Shown piece by piece: positions 32,510 to 44,749 of a stretch of 64,000 nucleotides of DNA. The stretch's first letter is position 1. Every line of letters begins with the position of its first letter. The translations under genes were made by a program, and so were the position numbers. Where the stretch lies: assembly GCF_023065955.2 (NCBI RefSeq), contig NW_026622874.1, forward strand, positions 23,927,772 through 23,991,771, given 5' to 3'. The DNA is from Ursus arctos (taxonomy: Eukaryota; Chordata; Mammalia; Carnivora; Ursidae). The notes under the pieces were generated by a model. That model saw only the letters and a list, made by a program, of their open reading frames with translations, was not told the DNA's origin and made no database searches.

Positions 32510-33850
32510 TGATCAGTGACTCCTCAGCCATACCTACCAAAGCAAACACAGTGGAAACACTCCATAAGTCCATGACTCATCTCCATAGCAGAGTCCTTGA
32601 AAAACTAGTCTTTCATCCCTTTGTCCCAAATTTTGCTGGGTAGCTTACAATGGGCAGAAAAGGACATAGTTAATGGGTGGCAAGGCTACCACTTATTGGC
32701 CTGCACCTGAATCTTGCTTTGTCACCTCCTCCCCAGTTCACCTTTGCCTTAGTAGCTACTGACACTCCTTTTCACCTTTCTGTTGCTGTGGTTACTGGTC
32801 CTCTTTGCCTTCCCCTGTCAGTCCTCCCACCTCCACGTCTGTATCAAGTGTGAATGAACTTCAGCCATATGGCCTTGACTCCTCCCACAGCCCACAGTCT
32901 CTGTCCACTCTTTCAGCCCATTCCATAGTCCAAGTCCATCCGAGGAAGCAGAGCTGCTCTGGCCTGGGCCCAGAGCCAGATTCTATCTCAATGTAACCCT
33001 AAGGACTCCTTTGTGTTTTTTCAGGTTTAGACTTACCAAATGTCTCACCAGACCAGGGAATATGGTCATATCTTTTTTTTCCTGCCTGTACAGGAGAAAG
33101 GAGTGGGAGGACCTTCTCTATTACTAAAGAAATTTTGGTTTGCAATATAAATTCAACTCAAACCAGCATTAATATAGGTGGGGGGGTGTGGCCAGAGTAC
33201 TCGGGCATCCCATGGAATCTAGACAGGGATGTAACCTGGTTATGATAGGAAACAGTGAGCAAAACCTCAGGAACCCAGAAGCCCTGTCTCTCTTCCCTCT
33301 TTGGTTTCTTTCTGTGTATCCGCCACCCTCTTTTCTCTGCTTGCAGACTGTTTTTCTGTTTCCTAGTTCCCAGTTCCCATGGCAAAAAATAGCCAATAGC
33401 TTTCATGTTTACATGTGAGTCCTAATACAAAGAAATCAAGAGAGAAAATATTCCATCTCTCAGTCTTGGGTCCAAAATTCCTGGGTAAGAGCCTGACTGG
33501 CTCAGCTTGATTTGGGTATGTTTCCTGGGTCAAGGAGGCAAGGAGGCAGGACACAGCAGCTTCTGCTGCTACTATCTGGAGGCAAGAGGGGAAGGAGAAA
33601 TTCCCAGAGAAAGGGGTACTAAAAAGTGCCTAAAGGGGCATCTAAAAAGTGTCTCCTAGACCCTCCCCTGGAGTGGAGCGCATATCAACAACCACTGTCT
33701 CTAGGAAACAAGTCCCCCCATTCTGCGTCCAGCTACTGGTCACTGTTGCTGGTAATATGCTTATTTATAGGTGTTCCCTCTTCCCCAATCCCTACCCTCT
33801 CCTTAAGCTCCCAGAGGGCACGGACAGGCTTGGAGCTCTTTGTAATCCAC
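32510..33850. other. Intergenic, nothing recognised
   Basis: No exon or named repeat. Short frames on both strands overlap without family resemblance. Confidence 0.4.
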
Positions 33851-33858
33851 ACCCCCCC

Positions 33859-33859
<1 letters not shown>

Positions 33860-33908
<49 letters not shown>
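33860..33908 (+). repeat. (CA)n microsatellite
   Basis: A pure CA array of about 24 units following a C run. Pure arrays of this length are usually polymorphic. Confidence 0.97.
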
Positions 33909-33910
<2 letters not shown>

Positions 33911-33954
33911 TTATCCAGTGCCTGCACTTAGCAGATTCACCTGGTGGCTGCTGA

Positions 33955-34180
33955 GAGAATACTGAGATGTACCAATAATTGTTTTGAGCCCCTTATACAT
34001 TATCTCATTTAATCCTTGAAATAATCCTATGAGGTAGAAACTTTTGAGGAGACCGAGGAGGTTAAGTAACTTGTCCAAAATGACACAGCTAGTAGGCGGG
34101 AGAGCCAGGATTCAAACCCAGGCAGTGTGATGCTCAGGTCTGGAGTTCTAACCAGCAGACCCTACCACCTTTCCAGGAAT
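33955..34180 (+). repeat. MIR SINE
   Basis: A near-full MIR: 'acattatctcatttaatcct', 'aataatcctatgaggtagaa', 'gaggttaagtaacttgtcca' and 'ggattcaaacccaggcagtg' appear in order. Confidence 0.85.
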
Positions 34181-34199
34181 GTTTGGTGAGTTTCTACAT

Positions 34200-35940
34200 T
34201 GCTTCTCAGGTTTTTTTCAAGTGAGCCACATCTGTATATGCACAAAGGATAAGATGAAAAAGTAGAAGTCGGGAATTAATTGGCCCTCCTTCCTCAGGTG
34301 GAATGATCTACGCTTTATGTCCACACCTTACTTGTGTATAGGCAGGACCTGTAATTCTTTTCTCTACCGATCTGTTTATGCATCTGTTTAGCATGCATGA
34401 CCAGTGGGGTTCATTTTTAGTATTTATTTAATATACCTTTATTTTAATTAAAAGCGTTCCTGGGTAATTAGTTTTAAGTTATATACATAGAAAAAATAAT
34501 AAAAATTAGCTATTTCTTATTCCTCTCCTTCTGCCCCACTTCCTTTTCCAAAGAGAAATCACTTCCAACTCTAAGTTATTCATCTGGTATGTCCCCTACA
34601 TTTCCAACTCACAGAGTGTGCTGCTTGCTTATCAATTTTAGACATTAGTTATACACTTCCTATAGTGATAATGAGGATTTTAAACTCATGTATATTCCCT
34701 CCTTCTCTTCTAGCCCTCCCCTATTTCTGGTTAACAATGCTTTTGTTATCATAATTGTATAAATATTGTTTACTATTAAACCAATTTATGTATTTTAATT
34801 ACATATCAATTCTTCCACATATTTTTTGTTTTTCCTGGGGTTAATAATTGCCTTTAATTTTCCTTTGTTTAGTTTTATATCAACACTTGACTAAGTTCTC
34901 TCACATACTCTCGTAGTTCTGTGAGACACTGCTCAGTAACATTTCCACATTGTCAAGCCTGTCAGATATCCCACACGCAGATGGCTCTCCTAGAGTTCTC
35001 TGACTCGTTTATTAGAGATCGGTTGATCTTTCTACTGTCTAGCTGTTGTAACCCTTTTCTTTGCTGACTTCCTGAGAATTCCTTTCACTCTCTTTTGTCT
35101 CCTAATTCTTATCTCCCACCACATGTTCTGTTTTTATTTTGACAGAGCGTATTGTCCAGTAATACCTTTGTAAGAAAGAGTATGTTGGAGGTATCTAATT
35201 CTCTGCCTATTCTTGTGTTTGGGTAGTATAGAATTCCAGGTTGAAAATGGTTTTCACTTAGAATTTTGGAGGCATTACTATTATCTTCCATTTTCAATAT
35301 CGTGATTGAGAAGACTGATGTCATCCTGATTCCTACTCATCATTTTTGGTCTGTTCCCCAGTCCCCCTCACTGCATTCTCTCAATTTTTGGGATCTCCTT
35401 TTTGTTCCAGGGCTCTGAATTTACAATGATGTAGGGCTTGATGTGGGGCTTTTTACATTCAATATGAACATATGGTAGGCCTTGCCAATTTGGAGATTTA
35501 TGCTTGACTTTGGGGGAAATTTGCTTATATTATTTCTTTGATAATTTCTTTCCCACTGTTTTCTCTGTGCCCCCCTTTCCCACTCCCCCGCATTCCTATT
35601 TAGAAATAAGACTCCTAGGCTTTATCCTCTAACTCACCTTTATTGCTTTCATATTTTTAATCTCCAAGAGCACGTACTTTTTCTCTGATGATTTTTTACA
35701 AAACAAAACTCTGTTCTTATTTCACAAATGCAATATTTTCTCCTTCTCTAAGGATATTAATGATGGATTTTGTTTTGTTTTAATTTGTTTACTTTTTATT
35801 CTGTTCCCTCCATTGTTTCTGTTTCTTCCAGGTTCCTGTTTACCATTCGTTTTAGTCTCTTTCCTTGATCGTTCACTCATATTTAAGAGCAAAGCACTAA
35901 GAGTATCATTGGAAGCTCTGTGTGCATGAGCAGGGCTTTT
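34200..35940. other. AT-rich intergenic block, probably old LINE debris
   Basis: The block is strongly AT-rich and has stretches ('gattgagaagactgatgtca', 'ctttgataatttctttccca') that resemble ancient L1-derived sequence. I cannot assign a family or strand with confidence. No exon was found. Confidence 0.35.
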
Positions 35941-35953
35941 AGAACAACTGTTG

Positions 35954-36000
35954 TGTTTTGTTTTGTTTTGTTTTGTTTTGTTTTGTTTTGTTTTGTTTTT
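35954..36000 (+). repeat. (GTTTT)n pentanucleotide microsatellite
   Basis: About nine uninterrupted units of GTTTT. It produces the FVLFC-type periodic frame, which is not a protein gene. Confidence 0.97.
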
Positions 36001-38595
36001 CCACGGGGAGCTCCAAATGTCAGCATCTGTAAGTCTCCTTTATGGAGGAGTTTTGTCTTACCATTCAAAAGAGATTCCCCTAGGGCTGGGGCTGGAAGGA
36101 GTAAACAGCTTCTTGGTTTTCAAAGCAGAAGGAGCCTGTGATCTGTTTTCCAGGGTTGTGTCCAGGGAGCAGCAAGATGCTAGAAAGGAAGGACTGGGAG
36201 GGCAAGGGGTCCATAAGACCATACTATAAAAGGTTCCTGTTCAGCAGGAGAAGTAACAGAGCAGCAGGGGGCCGCTGGACCTGATCACAGATAGGGATTG
36301 TAGCTGTCAGAGCAGAAAGTTGAGTGGACACAGGATCACACATCAGAGGGCCACTCGTTCCCACTACTTCATGCCTTGGTGCTATAGAAAGCTTCATAAC
36401 ACTGATACCATTTGGCAGAGAGTTACCTTAGATAGATCTGATTCTTATTTTGTTTTTTGCTTCTCAAGCAGTCTGTGGAATGGATGTGCAAATTGCAAAG
36501 ATTAGGTTAAGCTATAGGAAGTAAGGAAAATAGTTTATGGACTGGGATTCATATCTGATATGTGTACATTTGCATATAAACTAATGCCAAGTGTACCAAA
36601 TAATATTGACATAAAATAAATTCCTAGGCCTCAAGTGCAAGAGTCCTGGAGAGGCTTCTGTTGGCTCCCTGGCTGCCCCCAGCTTCTACATGGCAAGTCT
36701 GCCTACGTCCATCACTGGAGGAGGCCGCAGAATGTGTCTTGCTGCTTGCACATCGTCAGGGGTCGCCAACCCTCCAACAGGAAAGGCATATGAACGCAGC
36801 TGAAACCACTGACATGTCTGGAGAGAATTTTGGTCCTTTGGCTTAGGAATTACACGTGTGTGTGCACACAGGTATGCATGTATGCACACATGAATTAGGC
36901 TCCTAACTCAAATAATCAGGGTACAGATGGGGGAACCAAGCTCATTTCCAGCCTGATCTCTGCCCAGGAGTCTCCAGGCAGAGCCCCAGTGCCTCCAGGG
37001 TTGTTATCACAGTCCCAGGTGCCTGGGGCAGCTGGGGGCCCGCTCTGCTTCTTATAGTCTGATCGTTCCAGAAAGTCAGGGTGGAGAACAGAGATGGTGT
37101 CAGGGCATGGAGGCACATGGGAGGATGGCAATAGGGACTGAACTCCCTCCTGAACTCTGGGAAGAAGCAGTCCTCCCTCCTCTCCATCTCCCCAAGAGTC
37201 CTCGTGCTGAGGCAATGTGTCACCGTATTTTCAGCAATTCTGCTAAGTTGTGTCTCAGAGAAGTGAAAGACAAATCTCCAGAGGTTTACATGTTTGATTC
37301 ACACCTAACACGGCAGCTGTCTGCTGCCAGGGGAAATACTGCTGTGCAGATTTCCAGCAGAAGCCAGAGACTAAGTTTTCAACCTTACAGCCATTTTGCT
37401 TGTCTTGTTGTTGGGGCCTTGGGGAGAAGTGTGAACGATACAGTGCCAACCCTCCTCGCAGGGAAGGATTCAGGCACCAGCACTTTGGGAAAATAGAAAC
37501 CTGGCCAGGGGTGGGGGCACTTAGCAAGCAGTGGCAGTAACCTCTTCATCACACCGATAGGTTCTAAGATGCTGCTCTCTTAATAGAGGCATACCGATTG
37601 CATCCTAATAATACTCTGTGCTTATCTCTAAGGACCTTAACCAGAGAGCCTCATGAAAATCTCATGACAGTCTCACGAAATATACAGAAGATTCTATGCT
37701 CTGTGTGTCAAAGAGAGAAACTGAGTCCCGAATGAGTAGCCGTGTGACCCACAATTAACCTGTAACAAAAAGGCCCAGAAATCCCTATTTATTCTCATTG
37801 CCTCTCTCTTTCTTTCTGCATTGTCTTTGAGCAAATTACCTTATCAACAGTATGGTTTATTGTTAGACCACTAAGTATATACATAGAATCTGATGCATTA
37901 AAGCCAAGAAAAAAAAAAGTCCGATTCATAATATGAATGTCTTAGGGGATGATCTTTCTTACCAAGGAGAAATTTTTTCACTTTAAGATGATTTCCCTTG
38001 GAAGTCCATTAATGGTAAGCTTCCCTGGTACATTTAAATACTGGCTGATGGATCTTTTCCCAGAAAAGTAGAGAAGGCCGAGGGGGATGCTATTGGGTAC
38101 CTGGTTGTCAATGAGCAGTGAAGAGCAGTTGGAGATTAACAATGATTTCTGAAGTGATGGTGTCAACCAATGAGTATATAGAACTGATTCACAAAAATGC
38201 AACTCACACACAGTTTCAGGGCCATACGCATTTTATGAAAGTGAGTCTTGCCTACGGCAGTATAAACCCAGTATAAACCAGAGGGGCTTTAAGAAGGCTT
38301 CGTGGGGGTAAGGCTCAGGAGGGTCGAGGGGTCTGCCTTGACAAAGAAGACACCAGAGATCCCTGCCAAATGGCCTTCTAGAGCTTGGCTACCTGAAAGG
38401 CTGGGACAGCTGCAGTCCTGGAGTACCAAGACGGCCATAGGTGGGGGGCAGGGAAAGGGCTGTAGGGCTTCTGGTCCTAAATCCAGACTGAGTTTACTGT
38501 TCCCTCCCCCCACGTAGGATGTCTTGGATTCAGAAGCGGGGGATCACTTCAGTGCTGAAAATTTGCCTGAATTGTAATCCCCTTGACGTAGCGTG
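36001..38595. other. Intergenic, nothing firmly recognised
   Basis: A possible weak MIR trace lies at 37630-37750, and an alternating purine-pyrimidine stretch (TG/CA-rich) at about 36852-36893. No exon was identified. Confidence 0.4.
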
Positions 38596-38599
38596 TGCT

Positions 38600-38800
38600 C
38601 CTGAGAGCGTAACAGACCTGCGTTCACATACAGGCTCAGCCACTTCCTGGACAAGACTTCTCACTTCTCCAAGCCTTAGATTAGATCCTGCCTCTAAAAA
38701 TGGAGAGCGTAGTTACCTACCTCGCAAAGGGGTGGTCAGCCTTAGAGATGATGTCTGCGAAGGGTTTGCACTGAACAGGCACCAAACATTGGTAGCTATT
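38600..38800 (+). repeat. MIR SINE
   Basis: 'gacctgcgttcacatacagg', 'ctcagccacttcctggacaa' and 'agttacctacctcgcaaagg' follow the MIRb layout. Confidence 0.75.
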
Positions 38801-39595
38801 ATTTTTCTTGCAAGAGAGGGTGAAATCCCTCTGGGGGGAAAGAGAAGCCTGCCTCAGCCACACTGGGTTGGGAGAGGACTTCAGTGAAGAGCGGATGGTT
38901 GGGCAGCGCCCCTCCTGCCTCCACATCACGTGCCTCAAGTGCAGGCCCGCACGGCCAGCCACCCTGGGGCCAGTGCCAGAAGCTGCCCGAGCCTGGCCGG
39001 CATCAGAAGCAGCCTGGTGCCACTGAGGTACACCCCTGCGGGACCTTGACTCAGGAGCCGGCGATGCAAAGAAACGGGTGGTGGAGAACCCACTTTGGGG
39101 TTAGGGGTGGCGGCAGCATCCGGTTTCCAGGGCGGCAAGGGCGGCCGTGGTATCTGGGGAGTCCCGGCCGTGGTGGCACAGCCCGCTGAGGCCTCTAGCC
39201 TTCAGCCCTGGTACTTGCTGGGCGCTCACAGAGTGGTTTTCTGGAGGGATTTTTGGCTGCTGAGCCTCCCTTTGTTCTTATCTGTGTTCTGAGACTGCCT
39301 GAAAATTCTGCGGGTTACCCCAAACTCCTTTCAAAAATTTTTTTCTCGTTAAGTCCGAGAAAGTTCATTTCTGTCCTTAGCAATAGGAACTTGACTTGTA
39401 TCCCTTTCCAAACCCCCTGACTTCATGAAGTTCCCCGTTTCTAGTTCCTTGATTGTGTTAATCACTATTGGCAATGACTTTTACCAATTTGGTATTTGTT
39501 CATGACCTGTGTTCCTTCCCTGAACGTAAGCTGCCTGAGGGACCTCCTCCCCGTCCTCATGGGTCCCCCCAAAGGCTGGGGGCCCCCAGCTGCTT
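38801..39595. other. Intergenic, GC-rich, nothing recognised
   Basis: GC content rises at about 38890-39220 with scattered CpG, but I see no promoter elements or exon structure. Confidence 0.4.
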
Positions 39596-39599
39596 GGTG

Positions 39600-39785
39600 T
39601 AGTGTAGCGGTGACACCACAGACGCTGGCCCTGGGCTGACTGGGTTTGAATCGTGGTGCTGCCACTCTGGGATTCTGGACCTCTGTGTCTCTCCGCTTCC
39701 CCGTCAGTCACGCGGGCGCGAGCCCGGTTCCCGTACACAGTTGTGAGAATTAAATGAACGCATATATGTGATGAGTTGCCTGACC
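39600..39785 (+). repeat. MIR SINE
   Basis: 'gactgggtttgaatcgtggt', 'gctgccactctgggattctg' and 'ttgtgagaattaaatgaacg' follow MIR order. Confidence 0.75.
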
Positions 39786-40724
39786 CCGATTGTTTATGAA
39801 TGAATGGAACTTAGGAGAAATTCAAATGAGAATGACAGTTGCTTTTCAAGATTTTATGACTCCTGTCTCATCACCTCCGCCTCCACACTCTAGAAGCACG
39901 CTTTCTCTAGGATCAGGCTGAAAGTTCACCAGAGGAGTATTTTGGGTCGCTGGGTCACAGAACTGAGGGTCCCGTCTCGGAGGTGTCTCTCCACTCCAGA
40001 ACACTGAAGTCTGCCGCTATGTTGTTACATAAGCATCCCCACCTTAAGCATTCACAGCTGGGAAGTCAAGCTTTTCTGAAACCAGTGAGTCATGGAGGCT
40101 CTCCTCCCCCAGAGGCCTCTCACTGTCTCTCCCCAGCCTGCTGCGGCTAGTAGGACTGCCACTGCTTCCAGGAAGAGCTGGTCCCTGGGGGAGCCCCGGG
40201 CCTCGGAGGATAGGGGAGCATCAGGGCAAGGCACCTCACCCGGAGGGACAGAGCTGGGGCTGGGCAGACACCCAAAACACTGGATTCCTGGATGACCGCT
40301 TTTCTCTGGAATCAATGAGTGACTTTTTCCATGGCCTCGGTCTTCCGGCTCAGAGGGCTGGGTGCCACGTGAGCCAATTTCTCTGTGTGTGCGCTGTGTA
40401 AGTTGACTGATGGTGCAACTGAGCCCGGGGCAGAGAGTTCAGACATTCGCTGCTCTATTTTAAGACCCCCAGTTTTGTCTGTTTCCCAGCAATCATCACT
40501 TGGTCAGAGGAAAGGGAAAGCGGGGTGGGGAAAAGGAGGCGCAAGCCACAGTCACTCATTACTTCCAGCTGGGTGGAAATTCCCATTCTTTATGGACGCA
40601 AAGCACCTACCCTGCCCTAAAACCCAGTGACTCAGAATTCTTCACCGGTCAAGGTCAGGACAAAGTCTTGCTCAGTTTAATAACAAAAATCAGGAGAGCA
40701 CTGCATTCTTTGCATATATCTTAG

Positions 40725-40880
40725 ACTTCTCAGAGCTCATTCACACACTTTCCCCCCCTTTTGATGGGTAAGACAGACATTATTACTCCCTGTTTACAAG
40801 TGAGAAAACTGAGACACAGAGAGGTCGGTGGTTGCCCACGGTCACACAGCTGGCTTACTCACAGAACCAGTCACAGAGGC
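40725..40880 (+). repeat. MIR SINE
   Basis: 'tgtttacaagtgagaaaact', 'gagacacagagaggtcggtg' and 'cacggtcacacagctggctt' are the MIR core. Confidence 0.8.
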
Positions 40881-41089
40881 TAGATCGCCTGAGTTTTAAA
40901 TTACGTTTTGTCATCCAGTAAATAGCATTTATTATCTTCCCTCCATATCAAGGTGCCTTTCCTGTGCTCATGAGCACCCACGTGATGGAGAACGAAGCAC
41001 TGGGGGGAAGGAGGGGCTGGAGTATGGTACCTTCCTGTTCCTACGGCTTCTTGCTCCTCCAGTTCAGTCTTACAGGAGAGGACATCCAT

Positions 41090-41930
41090 TCATGCAAATA
41101 AACAGTTATTGAGTACCTACTATGTGCAGCTAGCTAGTGTGTTTGTAGGTTCACAACCTATGGAAGAGACAGTTGCTAAATATAAAATTACAGTAAAATG
41201 TAGTAAAGCGCCGTATGGCTGCAAACACAGTGTTATGGGAATAGAGAGAAAGGGGTGATTCATTTTGTCAGAGGCAATGAGGAAACTATCAGAGATGAGG
41301 TCATTTTTTTCCCTCCAATGTATTATTGTGAAATTTTTGAAGCATATGGAAGACCTGAAAGATGATTACAACCGCCGTCCAGATTCAACCATGGTTTGCC
41401 ATATTGTCTTTCTCTCCGGATATGCAGATCAGTGGACACAGACACATAGATGCTGAGGCGTTTATGTAGGCATGTCGCTGAATCATTTGACAGTAAGTGG
41501 GAGGTGTCATGACATCCGCTCCCAAGCATTTCAGCATGCATCTTCTAAGAATAAGGACATTCACAAAGGCGAAATGAGTTGGGTCTTGTCAGATAAATAG
41601 GAGTTTAACAGACATTTAAAGAGGAATGTCATTCCAGGTTGCAACGACAGTGCAAGCAAAAGCAAGTAGGTGAGCAACATGGAGTATTTGGTGGAAAGGT
41701 CAAGCATGACCAGAGCTGAAGGGGTAGGCGAGCCGGTAGAAGGGGAGGTTGGAGCAACTGATCGGAACCAGACTGTGGAGGAACCAGAATGTCCTGATAA
41801 GGAGTTTCAGGGTGACCCTGGGGAAGGTGGGACACACTGAAGACTTCGAAAGACTTTGGATCACTGATGGCGAGTGAGACTTCGTTCAAAGGCAACTGAA
41901 TAGAAGCTTTACTGCCATTAATTAGCATCA
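41090..41930 (+). repeat. Ancient LINE-type repeat interrupted by an L1 piece
   Basis: 'tattgagtacctactatgtg' opens the element. After an interruption it continues with 'gaatgtcattccaggttgca' and 'gacagtgcaagcaaaagcaa'. The same series of motifs occurs at 46495-46995 and in RGS16 intron 4. The family name is not certain. Confidence 0.5.
41320..41560. mobile_element. Probable L1 3'UTR fragment
   Basis: 'cagattcaaccatggtttgc', 'catattgtctttctctccgg' and 'catgcatcttctaagaataa' recur in old L1 3' ends. It lies inside the repeat at 41090-41930. I leave the strand open. Confidence 0.5.
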
Positions 41931-42589
41931 TTAATCTAGTCAAGTGCAGTGGTATGTACATAACACTGAATCCATTTTGGACAAGTTAAGTATGAAGGCA
42001 CCTAACTTGCCTTGAACTCCAGCAGGGGTCAGAGAGATGGGTTTGGGGGTCATCAGCCTACAGATGTGGTTAAAGCAATAACAACTTACTCTGGAAGAGG
42101 CTATCATACAAAAAGAAAGGCAGGTCAAGGCCACAGCCCTGGACGGCATGTGCACCGGATGGACAGATAGAAGGCGAGAGGAGCAGCCCTGAGGTGGGAG
42201 ACACGTCGCAGGCTCACAGTGAGTGTTACATGAGCTCATATGCGTGAAATTCCAAACTCCAGCTGAGGACTCGGTAGTTGCTGGGTAAGTGAAGAACCAC
42301 TTCCAGAGTGGAGGAACATTCTAGATGAACAGCATGGCCCCAGGGTCAAAAGCTGCTGGGGGTCCCAAGGCTGGCCCTCTATCAACTGAGTCTTAGAAGC
42401 AGAATGTTCTTTTCCTGTGCCTCCTCTACCCTTCCCAAGAAGTGAAGACCAGATGGAACTATAAGAGAAGATAAAACTTCATCTCTTGAATCCTCTTGGA
42501 GCTGGAGAAATGAGCGTTTGGAAACCCAGGGTGGGAAAGAGGTCCCTGCAGCTCTGGAGGCGGGGGGGTAGTGTGTGGAGTGAGTGGCT

Positions 42590-42810
42590 GATGCTCGGGT
42601 GCTGGAGTCAGATGACCCCATACCAGGTCGTTGCTCTGCCTTCCGTTCCTTCTGCCGTTAACCGCTTGATGCCTCAGTTTCCCCATCTGTAAAACAACAA
42701 CAGGAGAGTACCTTCTCCAGAGGTCAGTGAGAGGATTAAACGAGATGAAGCCTGGAGTCACCACAAATGTAGAGCACAGAAAATGCTCACTAAAGGCTAG
42801 CGATTATCAC
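42590..42810 (+). repeat. MIR SINE
   Basis: 'gatgcctcagtttccccatc', 'tgtaaaacaacaacaggaga' and 'gtgagaggattaaacgagat' fit the 3' half of a MIR. The 227-codon frame that starts at 42727 runs out of this element and is considered chance. Confidence 0.8.
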
Positions 42811-42814
42811 TGCT

Positions 42815-43685
42815 ATTGCTGCAGCCTGCGGGTTCGGCAGGCCTGGGGGTTCGGATCCAGCAGGTTCCCCTGGGGCCACGCTTGGAGCAGCACAGCCAGA
42901 GGGCTGGTGGAGAAGGAGGGGCTCCGCCGGGCCCGGTCACACAGCTCGCCGCGTGTCTCCCTGCGCTCGGATGTGTGGGGCCCATTAGGGAGAGCTCATT
43001 TCTTTCTCTGCAAAACAGCACGCACCCCCCACTGCGCTCTTCCCTCTGTCCACCTGGGCCTGTTTCTAGGACAGCTGCTGTGTCAGGGGCTGATGGCCTG
43101 GGAGCTTGTGAAAGGACCACCTGTTCCCATTGCTCCCCCACTCCCCCCCCCCCCGCCCCCGCCCACCCCGACCGTGCCAGCTCCAGCCTCCAACTGCTCA
43201 CACTGCACACCACGTTTCCCCCGAGCTCAGGTGCCGCGGGCACGTTGTGAGAGGCACGTTTCCTTACAACTTGTCCGGCGCTCACAGCTAGTGTGGCTGC
43301 TCCTTGATCCTCTGTCTCCTACGAAACTGCTTCTCCTCTGTTTCCCTGCGTCGGCCCTCTGCACCCTCACCCTCCCTCTCTCCACGGACATGGGGGTGCA
43401 TGGAAGGTGACTCAAAGGAGGGGGGAGAGGCTGCACAGAGGGCAGGTCTCTAACTCCCAGGAGACGGCAAAGCCCTCCTGTAGCTCCGACCTGACATCTC
43501 TGCACGTGCATGTGATGTTCACATGTTGGGCTTGCTGTTCCACAGGCCTCACGTCTCATCTCGGCTTACGTCAGCACCCAGAAATCCCTAACTAGGGCAG
43601 TGTGGAGACAGGGGCTGAAGTAGCCCCAGCGTCCGGTGGGAGAGTTGCTCAGAAGCAAGAGGACAGGCACAGAGTAGCCAGGGGT
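42815..43685. other. Intergenic, C-rich, nothing recognised
   Basis: A C-rich run occupies 43141-43171. Long overlapping frames on both strands reflect GC content rather than coding, since none has a family match or splice context. Confidence 0.4.
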
Positions 43686-43689
43686 TGGG

Positions 43690-43800
43690 ACCTGCGAGGC
43701 AGAACTGGGTTCTAGTCCCAGCACCTCCATTTACTGGGTATGTCACTGTGGCGAGATAATTTACCCACGGCTGTCCGGTTCCCCGTCTGTGTGGTGTCTC
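43690..43800 (+). repeat. MIR SINE fragment
   Basis: 'gaactgggttctagtcccag' and 'cctccatttactgggtatgt' mark the 5' half of a MIR. Confidence 0.65.
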
Positions 43801-44642
43801 TCCGGCACTGAGCTCGGCGTTAGATCGTCTTGAGGTCTACAAAGGGCAGTTAGCCTTCCTCCTAGACAGGGTTTAGAGCAGGGCCAGGTGTCAGCCAAGC
43901 CCCTGGAGTCTGTTCTTACTGGGTCCAGACCCCCGCTTCTTCCCAGCGCATGCCTCTCTCAGATGCCTAGGAGAGGGGGACAGGGGACCAGGTGTGCTGG
44001 GGTTTTCCTTGCTCGAGACCTTCAGAGACGTAGGATGAGGTGGTACAGATTCCATGTGTGTTTGGTGCCTTGTTTCCAGCTGAAGCTGGGCTCTGGAACA
44101 TTCGTGCCTGCCAGACCCTTCCCTGACTTGATTTGCCCGCACTGGGGGACTCCAGAAGCCACCGTGGGAGGCACGGCTGTGAGGTGCAAAGTCATGTTTC
44201 ACTGCGTAATGCAGCCTGTCTGTGACCCATTTCCAGAAAGCTGTCTGGTTGAAGTTCGGCCAAGAATGTCTGTGATCCCCAAGATCCTGGGAAGCTGGGT
44301 TGACAATGACCCTGAAGACATTCAGCGCATCCAGAGTGGGATGCATTTCCTTCATTCTTCATTCATCATGTAATGAGTCCCATGCTGTGTCGGACACTGC
44401 GCTGGCCACCAAGGTTCGGGGGCCGGGCCTCCCTGAGGCCGTTTGAGATCTGCCCAAGTGATATCCCTGCCCAGACCCGTATCTCAAAGGCAGCTTTCCA
44501 GCCAAGGAGAGCACATGGTGTGTCTCTGGAATCAGGGATCATCTGATGTGCTGAAGTTTCCCGAGAAAGGAGCGGGGTGGGTTGGGGCTGAAATTGATGC
44601 AGACAAGGTTTCTCTCTGTACGGGTCTTTCAGTCCCCTGCCC

Positions 44643-44748
44643 TACACACACACTCACACACACTCGCAACTCACAGACGTTCGTACACTCACAGACATAC
44701 ACACACTTGCAGACACACACTCTCACACACTCACACACACACACACAG
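44643..44748 (+). repeat. Imperfect CA-rich repeat
   Basis: About 105 bases of CACACA interrupted by CTCA and CAGACA variants. It is an old, degraded microsatellite and underlies a histidine/threonine-rich chance frame. Confidence 0.9.
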
Positions 44749-44749
44749 T

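Noticed and set aside
42727..43410. A 227-codon open frame, with overlapping frames of 144 and 162 codons
   Set aside because: The frame starts in a MIR and then crosses C-rich sequence. Frames of similar length occur on both strands, with no family resemblance and no splice context.
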